A DNA stretch of 64,000 bases. Source: DMER64 sp041654355. GTDB taxonomy: Bacteria > Bacteroidota > Bacteroidia > Bacteroidales > UBA932. Shown piece by piece: positions 16,612 to 26,494 of the stretch (position 1 is the stretch's first letter; the number at the start of each line of letters is the position of its first letter). The notes beneath the pieces are model-generated. The model ran no database searches and was not told where the DNA came from. It saw nothing but the letters and a program-made list of their open reading frames with translations. The translations under genes were made by a program, and so were the position numbers. Location of the stretch: the NCBI GenBank assembly GCA_041654355.1, contig JBAZDQ010000007.1, forward strand, positions 1-64,000. The letters run 5' to 3'.

Positions 16612-19173
16612 ATGAAAATATTTAAATATTTATTTGCTGCAACCGTTTTAAGCATGGCAGCCGTCTCCTGTGAGGTGATCAGTGAAGATGCCTTTTCCAC
16701 GGCTCCCGTAGCCCCGGAAATGTATGCACACTCAGACATACTGATGACATCCAACACTATGGAGGAACATGTGAACTTCTCCTGGAAACCGGCGCGTTTC
16801 CTGGGAGAAGGTCTGACCTATGACTTCTACGGAAAATACGGAGAAACGTCTGTAAAGATAGCTTCCACAGCGGAACTCTTCTACAGGGTTCCCAAAACGG
16901 AGTTTAAAGCAGCCATCTATACCGCATTCCCCGATTTGCCGCAGAACGATACCTTTACCCTTACATTTTATGTGTCGGTGACCAACGGATCGGACACTTA
17001 CCAGTCGGATCCCGTAACCATTGATATCTATGCCTATGGTGATGCCGTATCGGCAGAACTGACCCCACTTGTAGAGTCTGTTGTTCTGGATGTTACGGAT
17101 CCCACGGGAGTACTGGAACTTCTTAACTGGAGCCCGGCCCGTTTAGGATACAACGAACCCATTACCTACGACGTTTTAATGAAATACGGCGAAGGGGAAT
17201 ACGTATCACTGGCCGCAGGATTAACGGAAAGACAGTTCTCCATCACGGTAGATGAACTCAACGAAGCCGCTGTGGGAGCAGGAGCGCCCGAAGCTCAGGA
17301 AGCCAACCTGGATTTCATGGTAAAAGCTTTTTCGGAAAGTTTCCAGACCGGCGTGGTGTCAAATACGGCAACCATAGCCGTAACTACTTACATAGCTACT
17401 TATCCCGAGTTTATTTATGTACCGGGAGCTTACCAGGGATGGGATCCCGCTTCTGCTCCAAAGATCAAACAATCTACGGTTAAGAAAGGATACTATGAAG
17501 GCATGGTAGACCTTTCCGTAGAGGGTGGAGGAAACGTGGGATTCAAATTCTCACCCAATCCCGCATGGGAAGGAGACTTTGCCATAGACAACATTGAATT
17601 GACAACTTTCGGCGACGGTTATACAGCCCTGACAGGATCCGGAACTACCGGCGGTGACATCACCGTTCCTTCAGGCATGTACAACATTATCCTGAACAAA
17701 AAGCTCAATACGTTGTATATGATACAGGTGGAAACACTCAGTCTGATAGGTGCGGCACCTGTAGCCAGCAACGGCTGGGCCAATGATGTGGATATGGTTT
17801 ACAATCCCGAGACGAACACATTTGAGGCTACAACAGAAATGCAGGAAGGTGAATTCAAGATCCGTGTAAACCACGACTGGACCCATTCTGCAGGTGGAGA
17901 ATCTATTAGCAACGTAAGCTTTGGAACGGGTACAAACCTGGTCTTTGACAAGGCTGCCGCAGAATACAAAGTTGTTCTGAATGTAGGAGTCAATCCTTAT
18001 ACCGTTACATTTATCAATACCACGTTCCCGGAAAGGTTGTATGTACCCGGAGGACATCAGGGATGGAATCCCGCAACGGCACCTGTTTTGAACGGTGATA
18101 CAGAAGGACATTACGAAGGTTTTGTTAATCTGACGGATATCTTCAAATTCACCAGTGCACCTGACTGGGATCACACCAATTACGGAGGATCCTTTGAAGC
18201 TCTGGATACCGATCCCGGTGCAGGGAACCTGGCTGTTGACGCTCCCGGGTATTACTACCTGAAGGTTGATCTAACCACCATGAGTGCCACGGCCACCCTC
18301 ATTGAACGTGTGGGTGTTGTAGGCAGCTTCTGTGCCTGGGGAGATCCCGAAGATGCCGCCATGACCTACAACGCAGAACTTGACAGGTGGGAAGCTCAGG
18401 ATCTGGCATTCCCCGTGGGAACCGAATACAAATTCCGTATGAACGGCGGCTGGGACATCAACTTTGGAGGAGATCCCCAGAACCTGGTCCAGGATGGAGG
18501 CAACCTGGTGGCTGCCGAAGCCGGAATGTACACCGTTACTCTTAGTATTTCCACTACGCCATACCACATGACCGTTGAAAGAACAGGTGATCTGGAAACA
18601 GCTTATGCCTCTGAAGTGGTTGTAGCAGGAGACTATTCGGGACACGCATGGAGCGCTACCGATGATCCCAAACTGTTTGGACCGGGTGACGGCACCTATA
18701 AAGGAGCCATTACCATGTACGATCCCGAATTCGGTTTTAAAATTGTGGAAAGCGGAAACTGGATCAGCGGACAGCTTATTGCCGACACCCAATTTGAATT
18801 CACCCTTTATACCGGGGACAACATGATGCTGGATAACGGCACTTACTTCTGGAATGTAAATCTTCCGGACCAGCACGCCACAGCTACTCCTGTTAACCTG
18901 GTGGGTCTTATAGGCAGTTTTGCCGGAAGTGAGTGGGGAACCGATATAGAAATGGCTTTCGACCAGGAAGCCCTGACTTACTCGGCAACCATTGATTTGG
19001 CAGAAGGGGATGAATTCAAGATCCGCTTTAACAGCAATTGGGACCTTAATCTGGGAGGGGACATTACTGCCCTGACCCATAACGGTAATAATATTATAGT
19101 TCAGGAAACCGGTACGTACCATATCGTTTTGGATATGGCCAACACTTCCTCGCTGACTATGACAAAGCAATAA
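16612..19173 (+). CDS. Enlarged SusF/SusE-like lipoprotein with six starch-binding-type modules
   Basis: The 853-residue lipoprotein (Cys20 in AAVSC) begins with two Ig-like SusE-type domains (about 35-150 and 155-258, both containing a W-SPAR/W-KPAR motif). Six carbohydrate-binding modules follow as three alternating pairs. A-type modules start near 268 (YVPGAYQGWDPASAP), 477 (YVPGGHQGWNPATAP) and 670 (VVAGDYSGHAW). B-type modules start near 377, 566 and 763 (each with a G-x-W-x-x-D/E-M-x-Y/F-x motif and a closing FKIRxNxxWDxNxGG block). Characterised SusE has two modules and SusF three, so this protein doubles the usual number by tandem duplication. It is 20 bp after the SusE gene and 4 bp before the SusG-like amylase. 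Confidence 0.88.
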   Translation: MKIFKYLFAATVLSMAAVSCEVISEDAFSTAPVAPEMYAHSDILMTSNTMEEHVNFSWKPARFLGEGLTYDFYGKYGETSVKIASTAELFYRVPKTEFKAAIYTAFPDLPQNDTFTLTFYVSVTNGSDTYQSDPVTIDIYAYGDAVSAELTPLVESVVLDVTDPTGVLELLNWSPARLGYNEPITYDVLMKYGEGEYVSLAAGLTERQFSITVDELNEAAVGAGAPEAQEANLDFMVKAFSESFQTGVVSNTATIAVTTYIATYPEFIYVPGAYQGWDPASAPKIKQSTVKKGYYEGMVDLSVEGGGNVGFKFSPNPAWEGDFAIDNIELTTFGDGYTALTGSGTTGGDITVPSGMYNIILNKKLNTLYMIQVETLSLIGAAPVASNGWANDVDMVYNPETNTFEATTEMQEGEFKIRVNHDWTHSAGGESISNVSFGTGTNLVFDKAAAEYKVVLNVGVNPYTVTFINTTFPERLYVPGGHQGWNPATAPVLNGDTEGHYEGFVNLTDIFKFTSAPDWDHTNYGGSFEALDTDPGAGNLAVDAPGYYYLKVDLTTMSATATLIERVGVVGSFCAWGDPEDAAMTYNAELDRWEAQDLAFPVGTEYKFRMNGGWDINFGGDPQNLVQDGGNLVAAEAGMYTVTLSISTTPYHMTVERTGDLETAYASEVVVAGDYSGHAWSATDDPKLFGPGDGTYKGAITMYDPEFGFKIVESGNWISGQLIADTQFEFTLYTGDNMMLDNGTYFWNVNLPDQHATATPVNLVGLIGSFAGSEWGTDIEMAFDQEALTYSATIDLAEGDEFKIRFNSNWDLNLGGDITALTHNGNNIIVQETGTYHIVLDMANTSSLTMTKQ

Positions 19174-19177
19174 AATT

Positions 19178-21214
19178 ATGAAAAAGAGCGCAATTATCCT
19201 TTGCGCCCTTTTCCTGATCTTTGCTTCTTGTCGCAAGGAACCTACTCCGGGATCTGACCCTAACGACGAAGGATCTTTTGTCAGGGTCACAGACGCTCCC
19301 CGGGCGTGGGATGGAAACAAGCGAGCTGATATAACCTATCAGCTCCTTGTTTATTCATTTGCCGACAAGGATGGAGACGGATGGGGTGATTTCCAAGGGC
19401 TTACAGACAAGCTCGGGTACATTGACCGTCTTGGAGCCACTGCCGTATGGCTTTCACCAATTCATCCGGCCATGTCATACCACGGTTATGACGTAAAGGA
19501 TTATACCCTGGTAAATCCGCAATACGGATCCATGGATGATTTTGTGGATTTTGTTCAGGAAGCACACAAACTGGACATCAAGGTATACCTGGATTATGTA
19601 ATCAATCATTCCGGAAGGGAACACTGGTGGTTTCAGGAAGCCATAAAATCCGGTGACAATCCTTACAGGGATTACTACATATTTTCGGATGATCCTGCGG
19701 CAGATATTACAGCAGGCAACATTGCCATGATCAATACGGAAGGTGCTGCAGGATACGACAGCGGACAATGGTTCACGGTCTCCATGACAGGAGATAAAAC
19801 CCTGAAGTTTAGTCTGGACTGGAGCAATCCGGCCCAACCGGAATTGATAGTCAGTGAAACTACCGGAACGGATCCGGACAATCCGGATCAATCTACGGAA
19901 AACGCCAAATACCTGTATTTTGGAGACGGAATACTGAAAAAGTTTTACGACAAAGGGAACGGACAATACGAAATTTCCACTTCTTACAGTTCATCCTGGG
20001 GTTTCCTGATCCGCACCAGTACCACGCAATGGAATAACAATACAAAATACGGAGCCCAGAGCAAATCAGGCTCAAAGATCACATTCGGAGAACCCCTCGT
20101 TTTATACACAAACGACAATCCGGATATTGTGTATGACCTGCAGTTACCCGGGGCTACCATGTTTCACTCCCATTTCTGGACCAACTGGTTTGCAGACCTT
20201 AATTACGGGAGTGTGGAAACCGCAGAACATTCTCCAGCATTCCTGGCCATCGTTGAAGATGCCAAAACATGGATAGATGCCGGCGTTGACGGATTTCGTC
20301 TGGATGCGGTAAAGCATATTTACCACAACGAATTTTCAGATGAAAACCCGGAATTTTTGAAAAAATTCTACAATGCGGTAAACCAGTACTTCAGGCAGAC
20401 ACACCAGACAGATATCTATATGGTCGGGGAAGTGTATTCAGGGTACGAACAAGTAGCTCCTTATTACAAAGGGTTGCCCGCTTTGTTTGAATTTTCATTT
20501 TGGCACCGGTTGCAATGGGCACTTCAGGAAAGTACGGGCTTGTATTTTGCCAAAGATATCATTTCCTATGAGCAATTGTATCAACAATACAGGACCGGTT
20601 TTATACATGCTACCAAGTTATCCAATCACGATGAGAACCGTGCCCGGTCAGACCTTGGCGGATCGGTAGGTAAAACAAAGCTGGCTGCTGCTGTTTTACT
20701 GACATCTTCCGGATCCCCTTATGTTTATTACGGTGAAGAAATGGGTTATATTGGGACCAAAACGAACGGCGATCTGTATGTCCGCAGTCCCATGTTGTGG
20801 GGTGACAGCTATACCACTACCTATACCGACCAGATAGATTCTTACCTTTCTACTGCAGTAGGGACCGTACTTACCCAGGAAGCCGATTCTTCATCCATAT
20901 TGAATGTTTATAAAAAATTCGCGAGAGCCAGAAATACCTATCCGGCACTGTCCCGGGGAACTATGACAGAACACCCGGTTTACAACCACCAGGGAGCTTC
21001 TGCTTACAAATCCCTTGCAGCATGGTACCGGACCTCCGGTAGTGAAAAACTGCTTGTTTTTCATAATCTTGGCAATCAACAGATATCTTTTCCCGTACAG
21101 GATGATATTCAAAGTACTGTAGTCAGTATGGGAAATGTCTACCTTAAGGAATCCTCTGACGAATATACCGTGAAGATGGATGCCATGACTTCTGTTGTTT
21201 TTGCGATCAAATAG
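19178..21214 (+). CDS. susG: SusG-like surface alpha-amylase (GH13) with inserted carbohydrate-binding domain
   Basis: The 678-residue lipoprotein (lipobox FASC, Cys18) is an endo-acting alpha-amylase. The barrel carries the GH13 catalytic triad: Asp376 in GVDGFRLDAVKH, Glu418 in YMVGEVYSG and Asp485 in LSNHDENR. Between about residues 175 and 325 a beta-rich, Thr/Ser/Asn-rich segment interrupts domain B. In SusG the same place holds the CBM58 starch-binding domain. The protein would cut starch at the cell surface for SusC/D uptake. It follows the six-module binding protein by 4 bp and is translated in the same operon. Confidence 0.93.
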   Translation: MKKSAIILCALFLIFASCRKEPTPGSDPNDEGSFVRVTDAPRAWDGNKRADITYQLLVYSFADKDGDGWGDFQGLTDKLGYIDRLGATAVWLSPIHPAMSYHGYDVKDYTLVNPQYGSMDDFVDFVQEAHKLDIKVYLDYVINHSGREHWWFQEAIKSGDNPYRDYYIFSDDPAADITAGNIAMINTEGAAGYDSGQWFTVSMTGDKTLKFSLDWSNPAQPELIVSETTGTDPDNPDQSTENAKYLYFGDGILKKFYDKGNGQYEISTSYSSSWGFLIRTSTTQWNNNTKYGAQSKSGSKITFGEPLVLYTNDNPDIVYDLQLPGATMFHSHFWTNWFADLNYGSVETAEHSPAFLAIVEDAKTWIDAGVDGFRLDAVKHIYHNEFSDENPEFLKKFYNAVNQYFRQTHQTDIYMVGEVYSGYEQVAPYYKGLPALFEFSFWHRLQWALQESTGLYFAKDIISYEQLYQQYRTGFIHATKLSNHDENRARSDLGGSVGKTKLAAAVLLTSSGSPYVYYGEEMGYIGTKTNGDLYVRSPMLWGDSYTTTYTDQIDSYLSTAVGTVLTQEADSSSILNVYKKFARARNTYPALSRGTMTEHPVYNHQGASAYKSLAAWYRTSGSEKLLVFHNLGNQQISFPVQDDIQSTVVSMGNVYLKESSDEYTVKMDAMTSVVFAIK

Positions 21215-21221
21215 AATCAAC

Positions 21222-23297
21222 ATGAGAAAATTTTCATGTTTAATACTGGTAGGATTGTTGATCATTGTATACGGATGTTCTCCGTCTGTTTCCAGAAAAC
21301 CGTTTTTTGATGCTCTGGAACCGACAACAATTCTTACTCTGGAACAGGATACGACACTTATCCTGGTACGGGATTTTTTCCCGTCGGCTGATCTGGTTGA
21401 AAAAACCGATTCCCCGCATCTGAAGGTTATCCCTCATCCAGGATACGATACCGTAATGGTGGTTCTCCGGGAAGACACCCCTCTTATGACTGTGCTTAAC
21501 GTACAAATAGAAGGACAGACCGGACACATCCCTGTCAGGAAAAAAGTTCCTGTTTCCGAAAAAGCACCCCGGTTGGCTGTGTTTCCACCGTTACCGGATA
21601 CCGATGCTTTGTTTACGTTAGAAGCAGAGAACACACCGGCTACTTTGTATGTTTTTTGGCAAAACAGTTTGGTTCAAACCGTTCATATTACGGATTCCTA
21701 CAATGTTATGTTACCCGGTTTTACCGCTTTGCAGGACCGTTCCTGGATCAGGGCCTGGGCAGTAAACGACCACGGCATTTCCAACGACTTGCTGATCCCT
21801 TTGGAAAAAGGCCGGCCTGTTACCAGTCCCGATAAGCTTGAGCGGAAAGACAAACACACCCTGATCATGTACCAGGTTTTTATAGACCGTTTCTTTAACG
21901 GAAATCCGGCGAACGACCGTAAGATCAACTCTCCGGAAGTGCTCCCCAAAGTGGATTATTACGGAGGCGATCTGTACGGAGTCATCAGCAAAATCGACGA
22001 AGGCTTTTTCAAAGACCTGGGGATCAACACTATATGGCTTTCTCCCATAACGCAGAACCCTTATGATGCCTGGGGCCGTATAGAAGATCCTAAAACGCGA
22101 TTCAGCGGATACCACGGCTACTGGCCCTTGTACATCACTAAAGTAGATAGCCGTTTTGGTAACGACAGTATCCTTACCCGTTTGCTTGATCAGGCGCACG
22201 GGAACAATATGAATGTGATCCTGGACCATGTAGCTAACCATATGCATCAGGCTGCACCCACGTTGAAAGAACATCCGGACTGGGTCACCTCCCCGGTAAC
22301 GCCTGACGGACGGCCCAATTTTGAGCTTTGGGATGAATTCCGCCTGACCACCTGGTTTGACAAACACATACCAAAATTCAATTTTTCCCGCCCCGAAGTT
22401 TGCGAGGCTTTATCTGACTCGGCACTTTACTGGCTGGAAAATTTCAATCTGGACGGATTCCGTCACGATGCTACCAAACACATAGACGAATTGTTCTGGC
22501 GTACCTTAACCCGGAAGATCGTTAAGAATTATCCGGAAAGAACTGTTTTCCAGATAGGGGAGACGTACGGTTCTCCTTCCCTGATAAACAGTTATGTAAA
22601 AAAAGGCATGCTGGACGGGCAATTTGATTTCAACCTCTATCACACCTTTTTAAACACTACGGTGAATACTGACGGCTCTTTTGTAGATTTGTGGAATGAA
22701 CTGCAATCGGGACTTATGCAATACGGATACCACAACCTTATGGGCAACATAAGCGGTAACCACGACAAAGCCAGGTACATCTCACTTGCCGGTGGAGCGC
22801 TGGCTATGGATGAAGACCACAAGCTGGCAGGGTGGAAGCGGGATATTGGCACCGGCTCCGACATTGGCTACGAATACCTGGCTATGCTCCATGCCTTTAA
22901 TATGACATTGCCGGGCATACCCTGTATTTATTATGGCGATGAGATTGGCATGCCGGGCGCCAACGATCCGGACAACCGCAGGATGATGGTATTTGACGGC
23001 TATACACCCATGCAGATCCGTTTGAAAGAACGTGTAAAAAGACTTACCTCATTGAGAAACAACAATATGGCACTTCTTTACGGAGACCTTTTCCCCTTAT
23101 ACGTAGATCAGGATGTCCTGGCCTACGTGCGCATTTATATGGATCAGGTAGTGGCCGTATGTATTAATAAAGGAGACGATCTCTTTGACTTTCGTTCCCT
23201 GGAGCTGCCTTTCGGTCTGAAAACTGATGATCTGGTACCTTACATGGGAGAAACCATGGTCGCTTCTAAAGGATTTACCATATTGAAGAATGAATGA
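21222..23297 (+). CDS. GH13 alpha-amylase-family lipoprotein with long N-terminal beta-domain
   Basis: Started at 21222, the 691-residue product has a lipoprotein signal (MRKFSCLILVGLLIIVYGC, Cys19). About 190 residues of beta-sandwich type precede the GH13 barrel. Catalytic residues are Asp416 (NLDGFRHDATKH), Glu447 (QIGETYGS) and Asp514 (ISGNHDKAR); YHGYW and DHVANH are conserved regions I-type motifs. GH13 enzymes with such N-terminal domains often act on short or branched maltodextrins, but exact specificity (amylase, pullulanase or cyclomaltodextrinase) cannot be read from the motifs. It starts 7 bp after susG and overlaps or abuts the next GH13 gene. Confidence 0.88.
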   Translation: MRKFSCLILVGLLIIVYGCSPSVSRKPFFDALEPTTILTLEQDTTLILVRDFFPSADLVEKTDSPHLKVIPHPGYDTVMVVLREDTPLMTVLNVQIEGQTGHIPVRKKVPVSEKAPRLAVFPPLPDTDALFTLEAENTPATLYVFWQNSLVQTVHITDSYNVMLPGFTALQDRSWIRAWAVNDHGISNDLLIPLEKGRPVTSPDKLERKDKHTLIMYQVFIDRFFNGNPANDRKINSPEVLPKVDYYGGDLYGVISKIDEGFFKDLGINTIWLSPITQNPYDAWGRIEDPKTRFSGYHGYWPLYITKVDSRFGNDSILTRLLDQAHGNNMNVILDHVANHMHQAAPTLKEHPDWVTSPVTPDGRPNFELWDEFRLTTWFDKHIPKFNFSRPEVCEALSDSALYWLENFNLDGFRHDATKHIDELFWRTLTRKIVKNYPERTVFQIGETYGSPSLINSYVKKGMLDGQFDFNLYHTFLNTTVNTDGSFVDLWNELQSGLMQYGYHNLMGNISGNHDKARYISLAGGALAMDEDHKLAGWKRDIGTGSDIGYEYLAMLHAFNMTLPGIPCIYYGDEIGMPGANDPDNRRMMVFDGYTPMQIRLKERVKRLTSLRNNNMALLYGDLFPLYVDQDVLAYVRIYMDQVVAVCINKGDDLFDFRSLELPFGLKTDDLVPYMGETMVASKGFTILKNE

Positions 23298-23310
23298 TAA
23301 AACCGGAATT

Positions 23311-24651
23311 ATGAAACATACTCTATTAATAATAATCTTTATGACAGTTATCGCAGGAGGTTGCTCGCAACAGAAAGAAAAGGAAATCCATCCCGGATGG
23401 ATCCGAAATGCAGCAATATACGAAGTGAACACAAGACAGATTACCCCGGAAGGAACTTTCAATGCTTTCGCGGCTATGTTGCCGGAATTACAGGAGATGG
23501 GAATAGACGTGTTATGGTTTATGCCCATATATCCCATAGGACAGGAAGGCCGGAAAGGTACGCTGGGTTCGTATTATTCCATTCGTGATTACGGAGCCGT
23601 AAATCCGGAATTCGGGACCCTGGAAGATTTCCGCAATCTGGTAGACCGGGCCCATGAGCTGGATATGAAAGTCATCCTGGACTGGGTTGCTGCACATACT
23701 TCACGCGATGCCGTATGGCTGGATAAGCAAGACTGGTACATCCGCAGACCCGACGGGAAACCCGAATTCCTATACGATTGGTCCGACGTGGCGCGGCTGA
23801 ACTACGAAAACGGGGAAATGCGGGAAGCCATGCTGGAAAAGATGCGTTTCTGGACCGAGGATGTAGGGGTTGACGGATTTCGCTGTGATATGGCCGATTT
23901 GACCCCTGTTGATTTCTGGAACCACGCCGTTCCCGAACTGCGGCACCACCGTCCCGGAATTTTTATGCTCGCCGAGTCCGAGAACCCCGTGAACACAGAG
24001 AAGGCCTTTAATGCGTATTATGCATGGAAACTGCATCACACCATGAACAGTGTTGCCGGGGGCGAAAAGAACGCCGACAGCATCCGCAAGTGCCTCAATG
24101 ACATGCATCGCGACTTTGGTCCCAATGCTATTCCACTCCTCTTTACATCCAACCACGATGAAAATTCCTGGAGCGGCACAGAATTTGAACGCATGGGAGA
24201 GGCCGTGCACCAGATGGCTGCACTGACCTTTGTTTTACCCGGTATTCCCCTGATATACACAGGCCAGGAAAAAGGCAATACAAAACGCCTGGAATTTTTT
24301 GAAAAAGACACCCTGCAACCGCATAACAGCGCGGAATTCACGGCATTTTACAAAAACCTGATAGCACTGCGGAAAAAACATCCTGCTTTGCAGGTCCCTC
24401 CTTACGGAGGTGTCCTGAAGGAAATACCTCACGACGGCCCTTCCAATATTTTTGCATTTGTAAGGGAAGCTGAAGGAAACAAAGTCCTGTCACTGTTCAA
24501 TTTTTCTGACAGCCCGGTATCTTTCACCCTTACCGGATCACAGACAGACGGGAGCTACCTGGATTGTTACACCGGCCAGGAATATGAAATAAGCAACAAC
24601 CTAATATGGGAAATGGAACCTCACGGTTTTCATATCCTAACCTTAAAATAG
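23311..24651 (+). CDS. Compact GH13 alpha-amylase-family lipoprotein
   Basis: From the ATG at 23311 the 446-residue product opens with a lipoprotein signal (MKHTLLIIIFMTVIAGGC, Cys18). An ATG at 23290 overlaps the previous stop but would put seven polar residues before the signal. The barrel has Asp193 (GVDGFRCDMADL), Glu222 (FMLAESENP) and Asp283 (TSNHDENSWSG), a complete GH13 triad. It lacks extra binding domains, so it probably acts on soluble maltodextrins in the periplasm or at the surface. It lies in the middle of three consecutive GH13 genes behind susG. Confidence 0.9.
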   Translation: MKHTLLIIIFMTVIAGGCSQQKEKEIHPGWIRNAAIYEVNTRQITPEGTFNAFAAMLPELQEMGIDVLWFMPIYPIGQEGRKGTLGSYYSIRDYGAVNPEFGTLEDFRNLVDRAHELDMKVILDWVAAHTSRDAVWLDKQDWYIRRPDGKPEFLYDWSDVARLNYENGEMREAMLEKMRFWTEDVGVDGFRCDMADLTPVDFWNHAVPELRHHRPGIFMLAESENPVNTEKAFNAYYAWKLHHTMNSVAGGEKNADSIRKCLNDMHRDFGPNAIPLLFTSNHDENSWSGTEFERMGEAVHQMAALTFVLPGIPLIYTGQEKGNTKRLEFFEKDTLQPHNSAEFTAFYKNLIALRKKHPALQVPPYGGVLKEIPHDGPSNIFAFVREAEGNKVLSLFNFSDSPVSFTLTGSQTDGSYLDCYTGQEYEISNNLIWEMEPHGFHILTLK

Positions 24652-24655
24652 TATT

Positions 24656-26494
24656 ATGAAACGAATTTTCCTGTTATTCCTTTTAATCCCGGCAATGATA
24701 ACCGCAGCCAGTGCCATGAAATATGAAAAACCGTCAGTAGAAAGGATAGAACCGCCTTGTTGGTGGACCGGAATGGAGACGCCGTTGCAATTGATGATAA
24801 ACGGTCCCGGCCTGGGAAAAGGTACAGTAAACAGTATTACCCCCGGAATGGAGATCGCCGGAGTACATAAAGCAGACAGTCCCAATTATTTGTTTCTGGA
24901 CGTAATAATCCCTGCCGGTACCCGGGCTGGTGAATATACACTGGAATGGACCGACGGGAAAGATAAAATACGTTTCAATTACACATTGAATGAAAGAGAA
25001 TCCGGATCGTCTGCTCGCCGGGGCCTGGATCCTTCCGATGTCTTGTACCTGTTGATGCCGGACCGTTTTGTGAACGGGGATCCCTCAAACGATTCTGTTG
25101 AGGAAACCGCTGAAAAAGCCGGTTACGGGCATGATTACGGCCGGAAAGGGGGAGACCTTCAAGGAATGCGAATGAGCCTGGATTACTTGCATAAACTTGG
25201 TATTACAGCCGTATGGCCTACTCCCGTAACTTTCGATGACGAACCGCGTGCTTCTTATCACGGTTATGCCTGTGCCGATTATTACCGGATTGATCCCCGT
25301 TTTGGTACCAATGAGTTGTACAGGGAACTGGTCCTGGAAGCCGCTCAGAAAGGAATATCTTTTATCCAGGATATAGTACCCAATCACTGCGGAACGGCCC
25401 ACTGGTGGATGGAAGACTTGCCTTTCAAAGATTGGATCAACGTCTTTGACACCTATACCAAATCCAATTTTTCCATGACTACCCATATGGATCCCCATGC
25501 TGCACAAGCGGATAAAGATCTTTGCGTACAGGGCTGGTTCGATACTTCCATGGCGGACATGAACCTGACAAATCCCTTTATTTTACACTATTTTATTCAA
25601 GTTTCCGTATGGTGGATGGAATACGCATCACTGGCCGGTGTGCGCATAGATACATATCCCTATTCGGATGAAAAGGCCATTTCTGCTTATACGGCTGCTT
25701 TGCGCAAAGAATACCCCGATGCGACGGTTGTGGCCGAATGCTGGTTCAACCATCCCCAACAGGTTGCTTACTGGGAACGGGGTCCCCGGCCCGGCGGCCC
25801 TACTGTAATGGATTTCCCGCTCCAGGGCGAGATTACCCGGGCTTTCATGGAAGATAGCGATCCCCAGTGGGGACAGGGAATGGTACGTCTTTACAACATG
25901 ATTGCCAACGATTTCGTTTATAAAAACCCCAATGAATTGTTGATCTTTGCCGAGAATCACGACACCAACCGCATGTACGAAATGTTGGGGAGAAATCCCG
26001 AGAAACTGAAAATGGCGTACACTTTCCTGGCAACCACCCGGGGTATCCCGCAAATATACTACGGGACAGAGGTGTTGATGGCAGCAAAAGATCCCAAACG
26101 CCTGGGTCACGGCGAGGAAAGGGTACCCATGCCTGCACGCGTTCTGACTCCTGAAGGAAGGGATCCCCTGGAAGAAAACGTTTACAATTACATCTCCCGT
26201 TTGTTGACCTGGAGAAAATCCTCAAAAACGGTTCAATACGGAAAATTGCTACATTACCTGCCCCGTTACGAGGAAAACATGTACGTTTATTTCAGAATTC
26301 TGGATAATGAATGCGTTATGGTATTGATCAATAACGGGAGAGAACCGGTTGCTTTGGAGTGGGAGCGTTACACACAGGGGCTGGGCGATGCCGTTAAGGG
26401 AACAGAAGTATTGAGCGGAGCCGAAATTACAGTTGGGCAACCTTTAAAAGTACCTGCACAAACCGCAATTTTCTTTACCTTTGCGGGTATATGA
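24656..26494 (+). CDS. susA: Periplasmic neopullulanase/cyclomaltodextrinase (SusA-like, GH13)
   Basis: The 612-residue product has a cleavable signal peptide (ending ITAASA) without a lipobox Cys, so it should be soluble in the periplasm. The N-terminal domain (about 22-115, KPSVERIEPPCWWTGM start) matches the cyclomaltodextrinase N-domain found in SusA. The barrel has Asp332 (LAGVRIDTYPY), Glu361 (VVAECWFNH) and Asp436 (FAENHDTNRM). A small beta C-domain closes the protein. SusA-type enzymes degrade imported maltodextrins to small sugars. The gene starts 4 bp after the previous GH13 gene and its stop overlaps the next start (ATGA). Confidence 0.92.
   Translation: MKRIFLLFLLIPAMITAASAMKYEKPSVERIEPPCWWTGMETPLQLMINGPGLGKGTVNSITPGMEIAGVHKADSPNYLFLDVIIPAGTRAGEYTLEWTDGKDKIRFNYTLNERESGSSARRGLDPSDVLYLLMPDRFVNGDPSNDSVEETAEKAGYGHDYGRKGGDLQGMRMSLDYLHKLGITAVWPTPVTFDDEPRASYHGYACADYYRIDPRFGTNELYRELVLEAAQKGISFIQDIVPNHCGTAHWWMEDLPFKDWINVFDTYTKSNFSMTTHMDPHAAQADKDLCVQGWFDTSMADMNLTNPFILHYFIQVSVWWMEYASLAGVRIDTYPYSDEKAISAYTAALRKEYPDATVVAECWFNHPQQVAYWERGPRPGGPTVMDFPLQGEITRAFMEDSDPQWGQGMVRLYNMIANDFVYKNPNELLIFAENHDTNRMYEMLGRNPEKLKMAYTFLATTRGIPQIYYGTEVLMAAKDPKRLGHGEERVPMPARVLTPEGRDPLEENVYNYISRLLTWRKSSKTVQYGKLLHYLPRYEENMYVYFRILDNECVMVLINNGREPVALEWERYTQGLGDAVKGTEVLSGAEITVGQPLKVPAQTAIFFTFAGI

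Noticed and set aside
23290..23310. Earlier ATG of the compact GH13 gene
   Set aside because: It puts polar residues before a standard lipoprotein signal; the ATG at 23311 gives a normal signal peptide.
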